Under the pieces are notes generated by a model. That model had not been told where the DNA came from, did not search any database, and saw only the letters and a list, made by a program, of their open reading frames with translations. A program made the position numbers and the translations under genes. DNA of 12,399 bases from positions 1-12,399 of the forward strand of contig JACRMD010000130.1 in assembly GCA_016215085.1 (NCBI GenBank), in the 5' to 3' direction. Source of the stretch: Solirubrobacterales bacterium. GTDB taxonomy: Bacteria; Actinomycetota; Thermoleophilia; Solirubrobacterales; Solirubrobacteraceae. The number at the start of each line of letters is the position of its first letter. Positions within the stretch are counted from its first letter, which is position 1. Of the stretch, positions 6,793-12,399 are shown in pieces.

Positions 6793-7683
6793 CTACCGCG
6801 CGACCCCCGGGTTCTCGACGGGCGCCTCACCGCTGTAGTCGTAGAAGCCCATCCCGGACTTCCGGCCGTACCAGCCGGCCGCCAGCATCTTGCGCAGCGT
6901 CGGGGGCTGGGCGAAGCGGCGCTCGCGGAACTCGTCGAAGAGCACGTCGCAGATCGAGCCCAGCGTGTCGAGGCCGACGAAGTCGCACAGCGTCAGCGGC
7001 CCCATCGGGTGGCCGGCGCCGGCCTTCATGGCCTCGTCGATCTCCGAGACCGAGCCGATGCCCTCCTCGAAGCCGCGGATCGCGTCCAGCATGTAGGGGA
7101 CGAGCAGGCGGTTGACGATGAACCCGGCCTTGTCGTTGGTCGGGATTCCGAGCTTGCCCTGCGCCTTGGCGAACTGCAGGCCGGTGTCGAACGCCTCGTC
7201 GCTGGTCGTCACCGCGCGGATGACCTCGACGAGCTTCATGACCTGCGCCGGGTTGAAGTAGTGCAGGCCGATGAACCGCTGCGGGCGCGAGGTCGCCGCC
7301 GCCTGGTCGATGACCGACAGCGACGACGTGTTGGTGGCGAAGACGGCCTCGGGCTTGGCGATGCCGTCGACCTCCTTCCACATCTCCAGCTTCAGCGGCA
7401 GGCTCTCGGTGATGGCCTCGATCACGAGGTCGCAGTCGGCGAGGTCGGCGTAGTCGGTCGTCCCCTGGATCCGCCCGCGCACCGCGTCGGCGTCCTCCTG
7501 GGTCTGCTTGCCCTTCTCGACCGCGCGCGCCAGCTGCTTCTCGATCTTGCCGAGGCCCTTCTGCAGCGTCGCGTCGTCCACCTCGCGCACGACGACGTCG
7601 TAGCCGGCCTGCGCGCTGACCTGGGTGATGCCGTGGCCCATGAGGCCGCAGCCGACGATTCCGACCTTCTTGATCTCCGCCAT
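6793..7683 (-). CDS. 3-hydroxybutyryl-CoA dehydrogenase
   Basis: A soluble 296-residue enzyme that interconverts 3-hydroxyacyl-CoA (probably 3-hydroxybutyryl-CoA) and acetoacetyl-CoA with NAD(H). The Rossmann motif GCGLMG is at 11-16. The catalytic set keeps the spacing known from the human enzyme: S120, H141 (in HYFNP), E153 and N191 (in AGFIVNRLL). The C-terminal dimerisation domain has GHPMGPLTLCDFVGLD (214-229) and ends with GRKSGMGFYDY (273-283), all standard for the short monofunctional FadB/Hbd form of about 285-300 residues. ATG 7683 is followed directly by the NAD-binding strand, so the start is firm. AGGGTG 9 bp upstream may serve as a ribosome site. It lies 16 bp after phoD. Its product acetoacetyl-CoA links it chemically to the acetoacetyl-CoA synthetase elsewhere in the window. 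Confidence 0.95.
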   Translation of the reverse strand: MAEIKKVGIVGCGLMGHGITQVSAQAGYDVVVREVDDATLQKGLGKIEKQLARAVEKGKQTQEDADAVRGRIQGTTDYADLADCDLVIEAITESLPLKLEMWKEVDGIAKPEAVFATNTSSLSVIDQAAATSRPQRFIGLHYFNPAQVMKLVEVIRAVTTSDEAFDTGLQFAKAQGKLGIPTNDKAGFIVNRLLVPYMLDAIRGFEEGIGSVSEIDEAMKAGAGHPMGPLTLCDFVGLDTLGSICDVLFDEFRERRFAQPPTLRKMLAAGWYGRKSGMGFYDYSGEAPVENPGVAR

Positions 7684-7692
7684 GGCGGCGGC

Positions 7693-7698
7693 ACCCTA
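7693..7698 (-). promoter_or_regulatory. TAGGGT before the dehydrogenase start
   Basis: On the - strand TAGGGT ends 9 bp before ATG 7683. It can be read as a TANNNT -10 element giving a leader of only a few bases, or, with the following G, as AGGGTG pairing with the 16S rRNA end. The sequence alone does not decide. Confidence 0.35.
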
Positions 7699-7699
7699 T

Positions 7700-9295
7700 C
7701 TAGGACTGCACCTCGACGCGCGCCTCCCCGCGCGGGACCCGCAGCCGCGCGAGCACGCGCACGTCGCGCGAGCCCTCGACGGTGGTGACGTCGCGTGAGG
7801 CGAGGTACTGCGCGCGCAGCTCGCCCGGCGTCGCCTCCAGCAGCGCGCAGCCGTGCGCGCGCGTCTCGGCGTAGGAGAACCACGGGTTGGTCAGCGTCAC
7901 GTTGTCGGCGAGCGCCTTGACGAGGTCGGGCGGCAGCGCGCCGCCGCCGGCGGTCTGCGAGATCGTCTGCGCGGTGCCGGGCGACGTGGTGGAGCCGCCG
8001 ACGAGCTCGACGGCGACCGGCGGGCCGCTGCGCGCGTCGCGCAGCACGGAGCCGGCGAAGAACGTGTGGATGTCGCCGGTGAGGAAGGCCACGTCCTTGA
8101 TCCCGCGATCGCCGAGGAAGTGCGCGACGTCCGCGCGCTCGGCGCCGTAGCCCTCCCACGAGTCGACGGTCACCGGCACCTCGGCCGCCACGTCGAAGGG
8201 CATGATCATCAGCTGGTTGGCGACCACCTTCCACGTGGCCGCCGAGCGCGCCAGGCCGTCCTTGAACCACGCCAGCTGCTCGTCGCCGAGGAACTTGCGC
8301 GGGGCCATCGAGTCCGGGCAGCGCTGGAAGCCCGCGCCGCCGCACGGCTGGTCGTCGCGGTAGGAGCGCTCGTCGAGGCAGAACAGGTCGACCATCCCAC
8401 CGAACGGCAGCCGGCGGAACGTCCGGTAGCCCTTGCCGAAGCGCAGCGCCGGCATGTGCTCGTGCCAGGCGCGCCAGCCGGCGAGGATCCGCGCGCGGTC
8501 GTAGCGGTCGGCCTCCTCGCCGTCGTCGGCGCCCGAGCTGTCGAGCGTGCCGGCGTAGTTGTCGGTGACCTCGTGGTCGTCCCACTGGGCGACGAGCGGC
8601 ACGAGGCGCTGGAGCTCGCGCAGATCCGGGTCGCTGCGGTAGAGCCGGTACTTCGCGCGGTAGTCGCCGATCGTGCGCGCGACCGAGTCGCGGTTGGCGC
8701 CGGTGCGGTCCTCGCGCACGCCGCCGTAGCCGGACTCCTCGTAGACGCGGTCGTAGATGTAGTCGCCGCCGCAGACCACGACGTCGGGGTCGAGCTCGAG
8801 CAGCCTCCGGTACGCGCCGTAGTGGCCCGAGGCGAAGTCCTGGCAGGCGAAGTAGCCGATCCGCACCGGCCGCTGGGAGCCGGGCGCGGGCGCGGTCTGC
8901 GTGCGCCCCACCGGCGACGCGGTGGTGCGCGTGCGGAAGCGGAACCAGTAGCGCGTGTCGGGCGACAGGCCGCCGACGCGCACCTTGGCGGTGTGGTCGC
9001 GCAGCGCGGTGACCGGCACGTCGCGGCGCAGGACGACGCGGCGGAACTCGGGATCGCGCGCGACGTCCAGGCGCAGCCGCTGCCGCGGCGCCTCCTGGTC
9101 GTCCAGGCGCGTCCACAGCGTCACGGCGTCCGGCGCCGGGTCGCCGCTCATCACGCCGCTCGCAAAGCCGCCGTCGCGCGCGAGCGGCACCTTGCGGCGG
9201 CTCGCCGCGTCGGCCTCCCGCACGCCGTCGGGCAGCCAGATCGCCACGCCGCCGGCCGCCCCCGCGACCAGCAGCTCCCGCCGCGTCACCCCCAT
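7700..9295 (-). CDS. phoD: PhoD-family alkaline phosphatase, Tat-exported
   Basis: A 531-residue exported phosphodiesterase/phosphomonoesterase that would release phosphate from organic phosphates or wall teichoic-type polymers outside the membrane. The N-terminus has a Tat signal: TRRELLV at 4-10, a hydrophobic part to about 20, and ADA-A cleavage near 30. Residues about 38-135 are the Ig/fibronectin-like PhoD_N domain (SGDP at 50-53). The metallophosphatase core follows: C151 and D153 in FACQD, GGDYIYD at 176-182, WDDHE at 238-242, N246 and GDIHTF at 407-412. In Bacillus PhoD the equivalent cysteine and acids hold an Fe3+/Ca2+ centre, so a similar cofactor is expected. ATG 9295 places the twin arginines correctly. 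No Shine-Dalgarno precedes it, but TACCTT lies 8 bp upstream. It follows the STAS gene by 19 bp and precedes the dehydrogenase by 16 bp. No clear PHO box is visible. Confidence 0.93.
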   Translation of the reverse strand: MGVTRRELLVAGAAGGVAIWLPDGVREADAASRRKVPLARDGGFASGVMSGDPAPDAVTLWTRLDDQEAPRQRLRLDVARDPEFRRVVLRRDVPVTALRDHTAKVRVGGLSPDTRYWFRFRTRTTASPVGRTQTAPAPGSQRPVRIGYFACQDFASGHYGAYRRLLELDPDVVVCGGDYIYDRVYEESGYGGVREDRTGANRDSVARTIGDYRAKYRLYRSDPDLRELQRLVPLVAQWDDHEVTDNYAGTLDSSGADDGEEADRYDRARILAGWRAWHEHMPALRFGKGYRTFRRLPFGGMVDLFCLDERSYRDDQPCGGAGFQRCPDSMAPRKFLGDEQLAWFKDGLARSAATWKVVANQLMIMPFDVAAEVPVTVDSWEGYGAERADVAHFLGDRGIKDVAFLTGDIHTFFAGSVLRDARSGPPVAVELVGGSTTSPGTAQTISQTAGGGALPPDLVKALADNVTLTNPWFSYAETRAHGCALLEATPGELRAQYLASRDVTTVEGSRDVRVLARLRVPRGEARVEVQS

Positions 9296-9303
9296 GGGGC
9301 CGG

Positions 9304-9309
9304 AAGGTA
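9304..9309 (-). promoter_or_regulatory. Possible leaderless -10 element for phoD
   Basis: On the - strand TACCTT (TANNNT) is followed by CCGGCCCC and then ATG 9295. There is no purine-rich ribosome site in the 19-bp gap after the STAS gene, so phoD may have its own leaderless transcript in addition to read-through. Confidence 0.4.
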
Positions 9310-9314
9310 GAGGA

Positions 9315-9647
9315 CTACGCGTCGCGCGTGCGCAGCTCGGCCTCGAGGCCGCTGATGCGCAGGACCTGCTGCACGTGGTCGTTGCCCGGGACCACGGAGA
9401 CCCTGGCGGCCTCCGGCCCGAGCGCGAGGCGCACGAGCTCCTTGAGGCCGGTGGAGTCCATGAGCTCCAGGCCGCGGAGGTCGACCACGATGTCGGTGGC
9501 GTCGCTGCGCGCGGCGAGCGTCGCGGCGTCGCGGAAGTCGGGCGCCGAGGCGATGTCCAGGTCGCCCTCGGGGAGGATCCACAGCGCGCCGTCGCGCTCC
9601 TCCATGCGGACGTCGAAGGTGTCGTGCGTCATGCCGGTGCTGCTCAT
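9315..9647 (-). CDS. STAS-domain anti-anti-sigma factor-like protein
   Basis: A single STAS domain of 110 residues, the usual length for SpoIIAA/RsbV-type anti-sigma factor antagonists. A strand-rich start leads into GDLDIASAP at 28-36. The phosphorylation loop is LMDSTGLKEL at 62-71, with S65 as the conserved serine normally phosphorylated by a cognate anti-sigma kinase. The C-terminal part (about 84-107) gives the last strand and helix. By family it would bind an HATPase anti-sigma kinase when unphosphorylated and so free a sigma factor. No kinase, phosphatase or sigma gene is in the window, so the partner is encoded elsewhere. ATG 9647 has GAGAGGGG close upstream, which overlaps the stop of the preceding gene. 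The gap to that gene is 10 bp and to phoD 19 bp, consistent with co-transcription. Confidence 0.9.
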   Translation of the reverse strand: MSSTGMTHDTFDVRMEERDGALWILPEGDLDIASAPDFRDAATLAARSDATDIVVDLRGLELMDSTGLKELVRLALGPEAARVSVVPGNDHVQQVLRISGLEAELRTRDA

Positions 9648-9657
9648 GCGCCCCTCT

Positions 9658-11256
9658 CTACCCGCAGACGGCCACGAACGTTCGGTGGAACGGCGCGGCG
9701 TGCTCCTCGGTCACCGCGAAGCCCGCGGCCTCCAGCAGCGCGCGGGTCGCGGACGGGGTCGGCAGCCAGAACCAGCCGGCGTAGCCGGTGGCCGCGTCGG
9801 GCGGCTGGGGCCGGCCCGGGTGGACGTGCGGGTCGGGGGCGAAGACGGCCGCGCGGCGCAGCCCGCGGACCTCGGGCAGCACCTCGGTGGCGAGCAGCAG
9901 CGTCCGCCCCGTGAGCTCGCGCAGCCGCTGCAGCGTCAGGAGCGGATGCGGCGCGTGGTAGAGGACGCCCGAGCACCAGACGACGTCGTGGACCCCGGCG
10001 GCCGCCACCGTCGCCGGGTCGTGGAGGTCGCCGCCGACGAAGCGGACCGCCGACCCGCGCCGCGCGTGCTCGGCGCGGTACTCCGGCGTCTCCCCCATCA
10101 CGTCGACGCCGGTCACCCGCGTCGCGCCCGCCGCCTCCGCGGCGAACGCGATCGCCCCGTGGACCGACCACATGCACCCGACCTCCTCCGCGATCCCGCG
10201 CGCCAGCCGCGCGCAGGCGTCCACCGAGCCCCAGTCGACGCGGTCGGGCGTGTCGGTGGCGCGGTGGTAGTTCGTGAACGCGCCCTTCGGGCCGATCGAC
10301 AGCAGCGACAGCGCGGGCAGCCCGGCGAACCGCGCCAGCACCGGGTCGGTCCAGCCGCCGATCCGCCAGCGCTGCGGCGGCGCCATCCCCGCGCGGGAGG
10401 CGCCGGCGTCGGCCAGCGCGAGGTCCTCGTCGCGGTAGCGGTGCTCGAGCAGGACGCCCTCGCCGCGCAGGACGGTCGGCGTGCCGGCCCCGAGCGTGTC
10501 GAGGCCGAGCACGAGCGTCGCGGCGGGGTCCAGGCCGCGGCCCTCCGGCGTGCGCAGCCATGCGGCCATGCCGCCCATGCCGGACTCCTCGCAGCCGCAG
10601 AAGACGCCGATGACGCGTAGGCCCGGCGGCGGGTCGGCCACCAGGCCCAGCGCGACGGCGACGCCGGTCGCGTTGTCGCTGGCGCCCGGCACGGTGCGCG
10701 ACAGCGCGATGTTGAGGTCGGCGGCCAGCGAGAGCGCGAGCACGGCGCGGCCGGCCGTGCGGGCCCGCCGCCAGGGCAGCGCGGCGAGCGCCATGCCGGC
10801 GGCGACCGGCGCCAGGTACGGGTCGACCGCCCGGCGCTCGAGCCGGCGCGCGGCGCCCGGCTCGGTGACACGCGGGTTCCACGCCACGCCCGTCCGGGCC
10901 GCGTCGACGTGGGCGACGAGCACGAGCGTGCGCGGCCCCTCGCCCGCGCGGGCGACGGCGGTCGTGCCCTCGCCCGCGGGCAGCAGCCGGCGCAGCCACT
11001 GCAGCCGGCCCGAGCCCTCGAGCTCGAGCGAGGCCAGCGCCGCCAGCGCGAGCGGGCCGCCGGCCATGGCCGCGGCGCTGTGCGCGGCGTGCGCCCACGC
11101 GTAGGTGCCCTGGTAGCGGAAGCGCTGCAGCTCGACGTCGGCGACGCCCGCCCCGCGCAGGCGGCCGGCCACCCACTCCGCGGCCGCGCGCTCGCCCGGG
11201 CCCGCCGAGTCGCGGACCAGCGCGGCCAGCGCGGCGACGTCGTCAGCGACCGCCAC
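9658..11256 (-). CDS. M28 metallopeptidase fused to SAM methyltransferase domain
   Basis: One 532-codon frame covers two unrelated domains. Residues 1-357 are an M28-type zinc peptidase with the full metal set in order: H116 and D118 (AHVDAA), D194 (GASDNATG), E223/E224 (GCEESGMGG, catalytic then ligand), D253 (GLDTLG) and H331 (NYHRATDTPD). Two hydrophobic stretches, at 64-77 and 149-185, interrupt this part and may touch the membrane. Residues 358-532 are a class I methyltransferase: motif I EVGCMWSVHG at 358-367, acidic strand-two end D385 (VTGVDV), D410 (GGDLHD), and CSGVLYHAPHPLL at 428-440. The join at about 10180 leaves no linker, and the usual helices and first strand before methyltransferase motif I are absent. 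This suggests two genes joined by an in-frame deletion, or an assembly error. The GTG start at 11256 overlaps the thioesterase end by 14 bp. Substrates of both domains are unknown. Confidence 0.85.
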   Translation of the reverse strand: MAVADDVAALAALVRDSAGPGERAAAEWVAGRLRGAGVADVELQRFRYQGTYAWAHAAHSAAAMAGGPLALAALASLELEGSGRLQWLRRLLPAGEGTTAVARAGEGPRTLVLVAHVDAARTGVAWNPRVTEPGAARRLERRAVDPYLAPVAAGMALAALPWRRARTAGRAVLALSLAADLNIALSRTVPGASDNATGVAVALGLVADPPPGLRVIGVFCGCEESGMGGMAAWLRTPEGRGLDPAATLVLGLDTLGAGTPTVLRGEGVLLEHRYRDEDLALADAGASRAGMAPPQRWRIGGWTDPVLARFAGLPALSLLSIGPKGAFTNYHRATDTPDRVDWGSVDACARLARGIAEEVGCMWSVHGAIAFAAEAAGATRVTGVDVMGETPEYRAEHARRGSAVRFVGGDLHDPATVAAAGVHDVVWCSGVLYHAPHPLLTLQRLRELTGRTLLLATEVLPEVRGLRRAAVFAPDPHVHPGRPQPPDAATGYAGWFWLPTPSATRALLEAAGFAVTEEHAAPFHRTFVAVCG

Positions 11257-11599
11257 GCCGCACGACGCGCCGCTCGTGCGTGCCGACGCCGATCGTCCGC
11301 TCGCCCTCGACGACCTCGACGTCGAACCGGTACTTGCGCTCGTCGACGACCTCGCGCAGCGTGGCGCGGGCGACGCAGCGCGCGCCCTCCGGCGCGCCGG
11401 AGACGTGCCTGACGCAGACCTCGAAGCCGACCGTCGCCTGCCCGTCGGGCAGGTGCTCGAGCGCGAGCATCGCGGCCGTGCGCTCCATCATCCCGATCAT
11501 CCCGGGCGTGGAGAGGACCTTCACCGGCAGCGTGCCGCCGACGTCGGTGAGCAGCTGCCCCTCGGCGGTGAACTCGTGCTCGCGAACCCGGTCGGCCAC
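11243..11599 (-). CDS. FlK-like hotdog acyl-CoA thioesterase
   Basis: A 118-residue single-hotdog protein of the family that includes fluoroacetyl-CoA thioesterase FlK. It should hydrolyse a short acyl-CoA in the cytoplasm. The catalytic set has the FlK spacing: T31 (STPGMIG), E39 (MMERTA) and H65 (VRHVSGAP) correspond to T42, E50 and H76. The TVGFEVCVRH strand and the ending IGVGTHERRVV are also typical. The positions that carry the phenylalanine lid of FlK (F33, F36) are here G22 and P25, so fluoroacetyl specificity is not expected and the natural substrate is unknown. The start is GTG 11599, with TAGGGT 6 bp upstream and GGTGGCGG possibly acting as a ribosome site. The 3' end overlaps the peptidase gene by 14 bp, so the two are likely co-transcribed. 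It is the first gene of the - strand cluster. Confidence 0.88.
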   Translation of the reverse strand: MADRVREHEFTAEGQLLTDVGGTLPVKVLSTPGMIGMMERTAAMLALEHLPDGQATVGFEVCVRHVSGAPEGARCVARATLREVVDERKYRFDVEVVEGERTIGVGTHERRVVRRGGR

Positions 11600-11605
11600 G
11601 CCGCC

Positions 11606-11615
11606 ACCCTATAGT
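11606..11615. promoter_or_regulatory. Divergent promoter core between thioesterase and cofD
   Basis: The short gap contains CCCTATAGTCC. On the + strand TATAGT (11610-11615) matches TATAAT at 5 of 6 positions and lies 10 bp before ATG 11626. On the - strand the same bases give TATAGG and the offset TAGGGT (11611-11606), the latter 6 bp before GTG 11599. One TATA core could serve both directions. No convincing -35 is seen on either side. Confidence 0.55.
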
Positions 11616-11625
11616 CCGCCGCTCG

Positions 11626-11661
11626 ATGACCCGGCCCGTCAGCCCCTCCACCGGCGCGTGA
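11626..11661 (+). CDS. 11-codon ORF overlapping the cofD start
   Basis: ATG 11626 lies 10 bp after TATAGT and opens an 11-codon frame, MTRPVSPSTGA. Its TGA (11659-11661) overlaps the GTG start of cofD (11658-11660) as GTGA. It may be a translated leader that couples ribosomes to cofD, which otherwise has no ribosome site. It could also be only the remains of an older upstream start. The peptide resembles no known family. Confidence 0.35.
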   Translation: MTRPVSPSTGA

Positions 11662-12399
11662 CCGTCGTCGTCGACGTCGCCGGCGACGAGCTCGTCGTCG
11701 TGGCCAACACGGGCGACGACGTCGAGGCCTACGGCGCGCTGGTCTGCCCGGACCCCGACCTCTGCACGTTCTGGCTGGCCGACCGCATCGACGCGCGCGG
11801 CTGGGGCCTGGACGGGGACACCTTCCACGTCATGGACGGCCTGCGCGAGCTCGGCGCCGAGGTGTGGTTCAACCTCGGCGACCGCGACCTCGCCATCGGC
11901 GTGCGCCGCGCGCAGCGGCTGGCCGAGGGGGCGCGGCTGACCGAGGCGCTCGACGAGCTCGGCCGCGCGTTCGGGCTCCGCGCCCGCGTGCTGCCGATGA
12001 GCGACGCGCCGGTGCGCACGCACGTGCGCGCGGGCGGCCGCTGGCTGCCCTTCCAGGAGTTCATGGTGCGCGAGCGCGCCGCGCCGCCGATCGAGGACGT
12101 GCGCTACGACGGCGCCCACGCCGCCGCACCGCCGGCCGAGGTCCTCGAGGCGATCGCCGCGGCGCGCGCGATCGTGCTCGGCCCGAGCAACCCGGTGATC
12201 TCGATCCGTCCGATCCTCGCGGTGCCGGGCATGGCCGACGCGCTGCGCGCCGCCGCGGCGCCGGTCGTCGCCGTCTCCCCCTTCGTCGGCGGCGCGGTCG
12301 TCAAGGGCCCGACCGAGCCGTTCCTGCGCTGGGCCGGGGTGCGGACCGACGCCGCCGGCGTCGCCGGCTACTACGGCGAGGTGCTCGACGGCCTGGTCG
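11658..12399 (+). CDS. cofD: CofD/FbiA 2-phospho-L-lactate transferase (partial)
   Basis: The first 247 codons of a coenzyme F420 biosynthesis enzyme; the gene continues past the window (family about 310-330). CofD/FbiA transfers the phospholactyl or phosphoenolpyruvyl group from its guanylyl carrier to the deazaflavin Fo. Visible family motifs: NTGDD at 17-21, WGLDGDTF at 49-56, LGDRDLA at 73-79, LPMSDAPVRT at 112-121, PFQEF near 131-135, GPSNPVISI at 175-183, SPFVGG at 207-212 and KGP at 216-218. The N-terminus is odd. Known members start with a strand, a Gly-rich loop and helix (GGTGG.KL..GL type), then the strand before NTGDD. Here the first strand (VTVVV) runs straight into DVAGDELVVVANTGDD, so about 14-16 residues including the loop are missing, and no upstream frame encodes them. 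GTG 11658 is the only plausible start. cofE/fbiB or cofC may lie downstream. Confidence 0.88.
   Translation, partial: MTVVVDVAGDELVVVANTGDDVEAYGALVCPDPDLCTFWLADRIDARGWGLDGDTFHVMDGLRELGAEVWFNLGDRDLAIGVRRAQRLAEGARLTEALDELGRAFGLRARVLPMSDAPVRTHVRAGGRWLPFQEFMVRERAAPPIEDVRYDGAHAAAPPAEVLEAIAAARAIVLGPSNPVISIRPILAVPGMADALRAAAAPVVAVSPFVGGAVVKGPTEPFLRWAGVRTDAAGVAGYYGEVLDGLV

Noticed and set aside
4389..6830. One 813-codon frame reading through from the membrane gene region into malic enzyme
   Set aside because: The part upstream of 5813 is an Arg/Gly-rich shadow of the membrane protein; malic enzyme begins with its ACT domain at 5813.
7853..9310. A 485-codon open frame on the + strand opposite phoD
   Set aside because: No recognisable motif and biased composition; phoD on the - strand has a Tat signal and all metal ligands.
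9328..10620. A 430-codon open frame on the + strand opposite the STAS and methyltransferase region
   Set aside because: Low-complexity shadow; both opposite genes are well supported.
10113..12119. A 668-codon open frame on the - strand spanning the thioesterase, peptidase and cofD regions
   Set aside because: Arg/Ala/Pro-rich translation without domains; it is a GC-rich shadow of three genes with clear catalytic motifs in other frames.

Overview
The window is very GC-rich (about three quarters G+C by eye) and almost completely coding, with codon third positions nearly all G or C. Gene content suggests a high-GC actinobacterium. A member of the Thermoleophilia/Solirubrobacterales is my best guess: it has an ACT-domain malic enzyme, a CofD/FbiA-type F420 enzyme, DUF4190/DUF2752/DUF4389 membrane proteins and several short-leader or leaderless starts. 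This assignment is inferred from style and gene families, not from a marker gene.

Layout. Positions 1-3270 run on the + strand: the tail of an unidentified gene, an exported cupredoxin with a basic histone-like linker and a Pro/Ala repeat, then acetoacetyl-CoA synthetase translationally coupled (ATGA) to a DUF4190 membrane protein. A DUF2752 gene (3267-3647, - strand) converges on that pair and shares a CTAG stop with it. A DUF4389 membrane protein (3692-4396, +) diverges from DUF2752. From 4389 to 11599 seven genes run in one direction on the - strand. In transcription order they are: FlK-like hotdog thioesterase, a fused M28 peptidase-methyltransferase, a single STAS-domain protein, a Tat-exported PhoD phosphatase, 3-hydroxybutyryl-CoA dehydrogenase, a polytopic membrane protein and ACT-malic enzyme. 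Most gaps are under 70 bp. A divergent promoter region at about 11600-11625 separates this cluster from a + strand cofD/fbiA gene that runs off the window end.

Function. Acetoacetyl-CoA synthetase, 3-hydroxyacyl-CoA dehydrogenase and the acyl-CoA thioesterase point to short-chain acyl-CoA (ketone body or polyhydroxybutyrate-like) metabolism. Malic enzyme supplies pyruvate and reduced cofactor. PhoD scavenges phosphate outside the membrane, STAS is a regulatory module, and cofD belongs to coenzyme F420 synthesis. I see no tRNA, rRNA, CRISPR array, IS element or phage gene.

The most unusual points are at the right-hand end. One reading frame joins an intact M28 peptidase to a methyltransferase that lacks its N-terminal part. 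The cofD gene lacks the N-terminal Gly-rich loop normally found between its first strand and the NTGDD motif. cofD is also preceded by an 11-codon ORF whose stop overlaps the cofD start, and a TATA-core promoter lies between the divergent genes. Several genes have a TANNNT hexamer 6-10 bp before the start codon, which suggests leaderless or near-leaderless transcripts.
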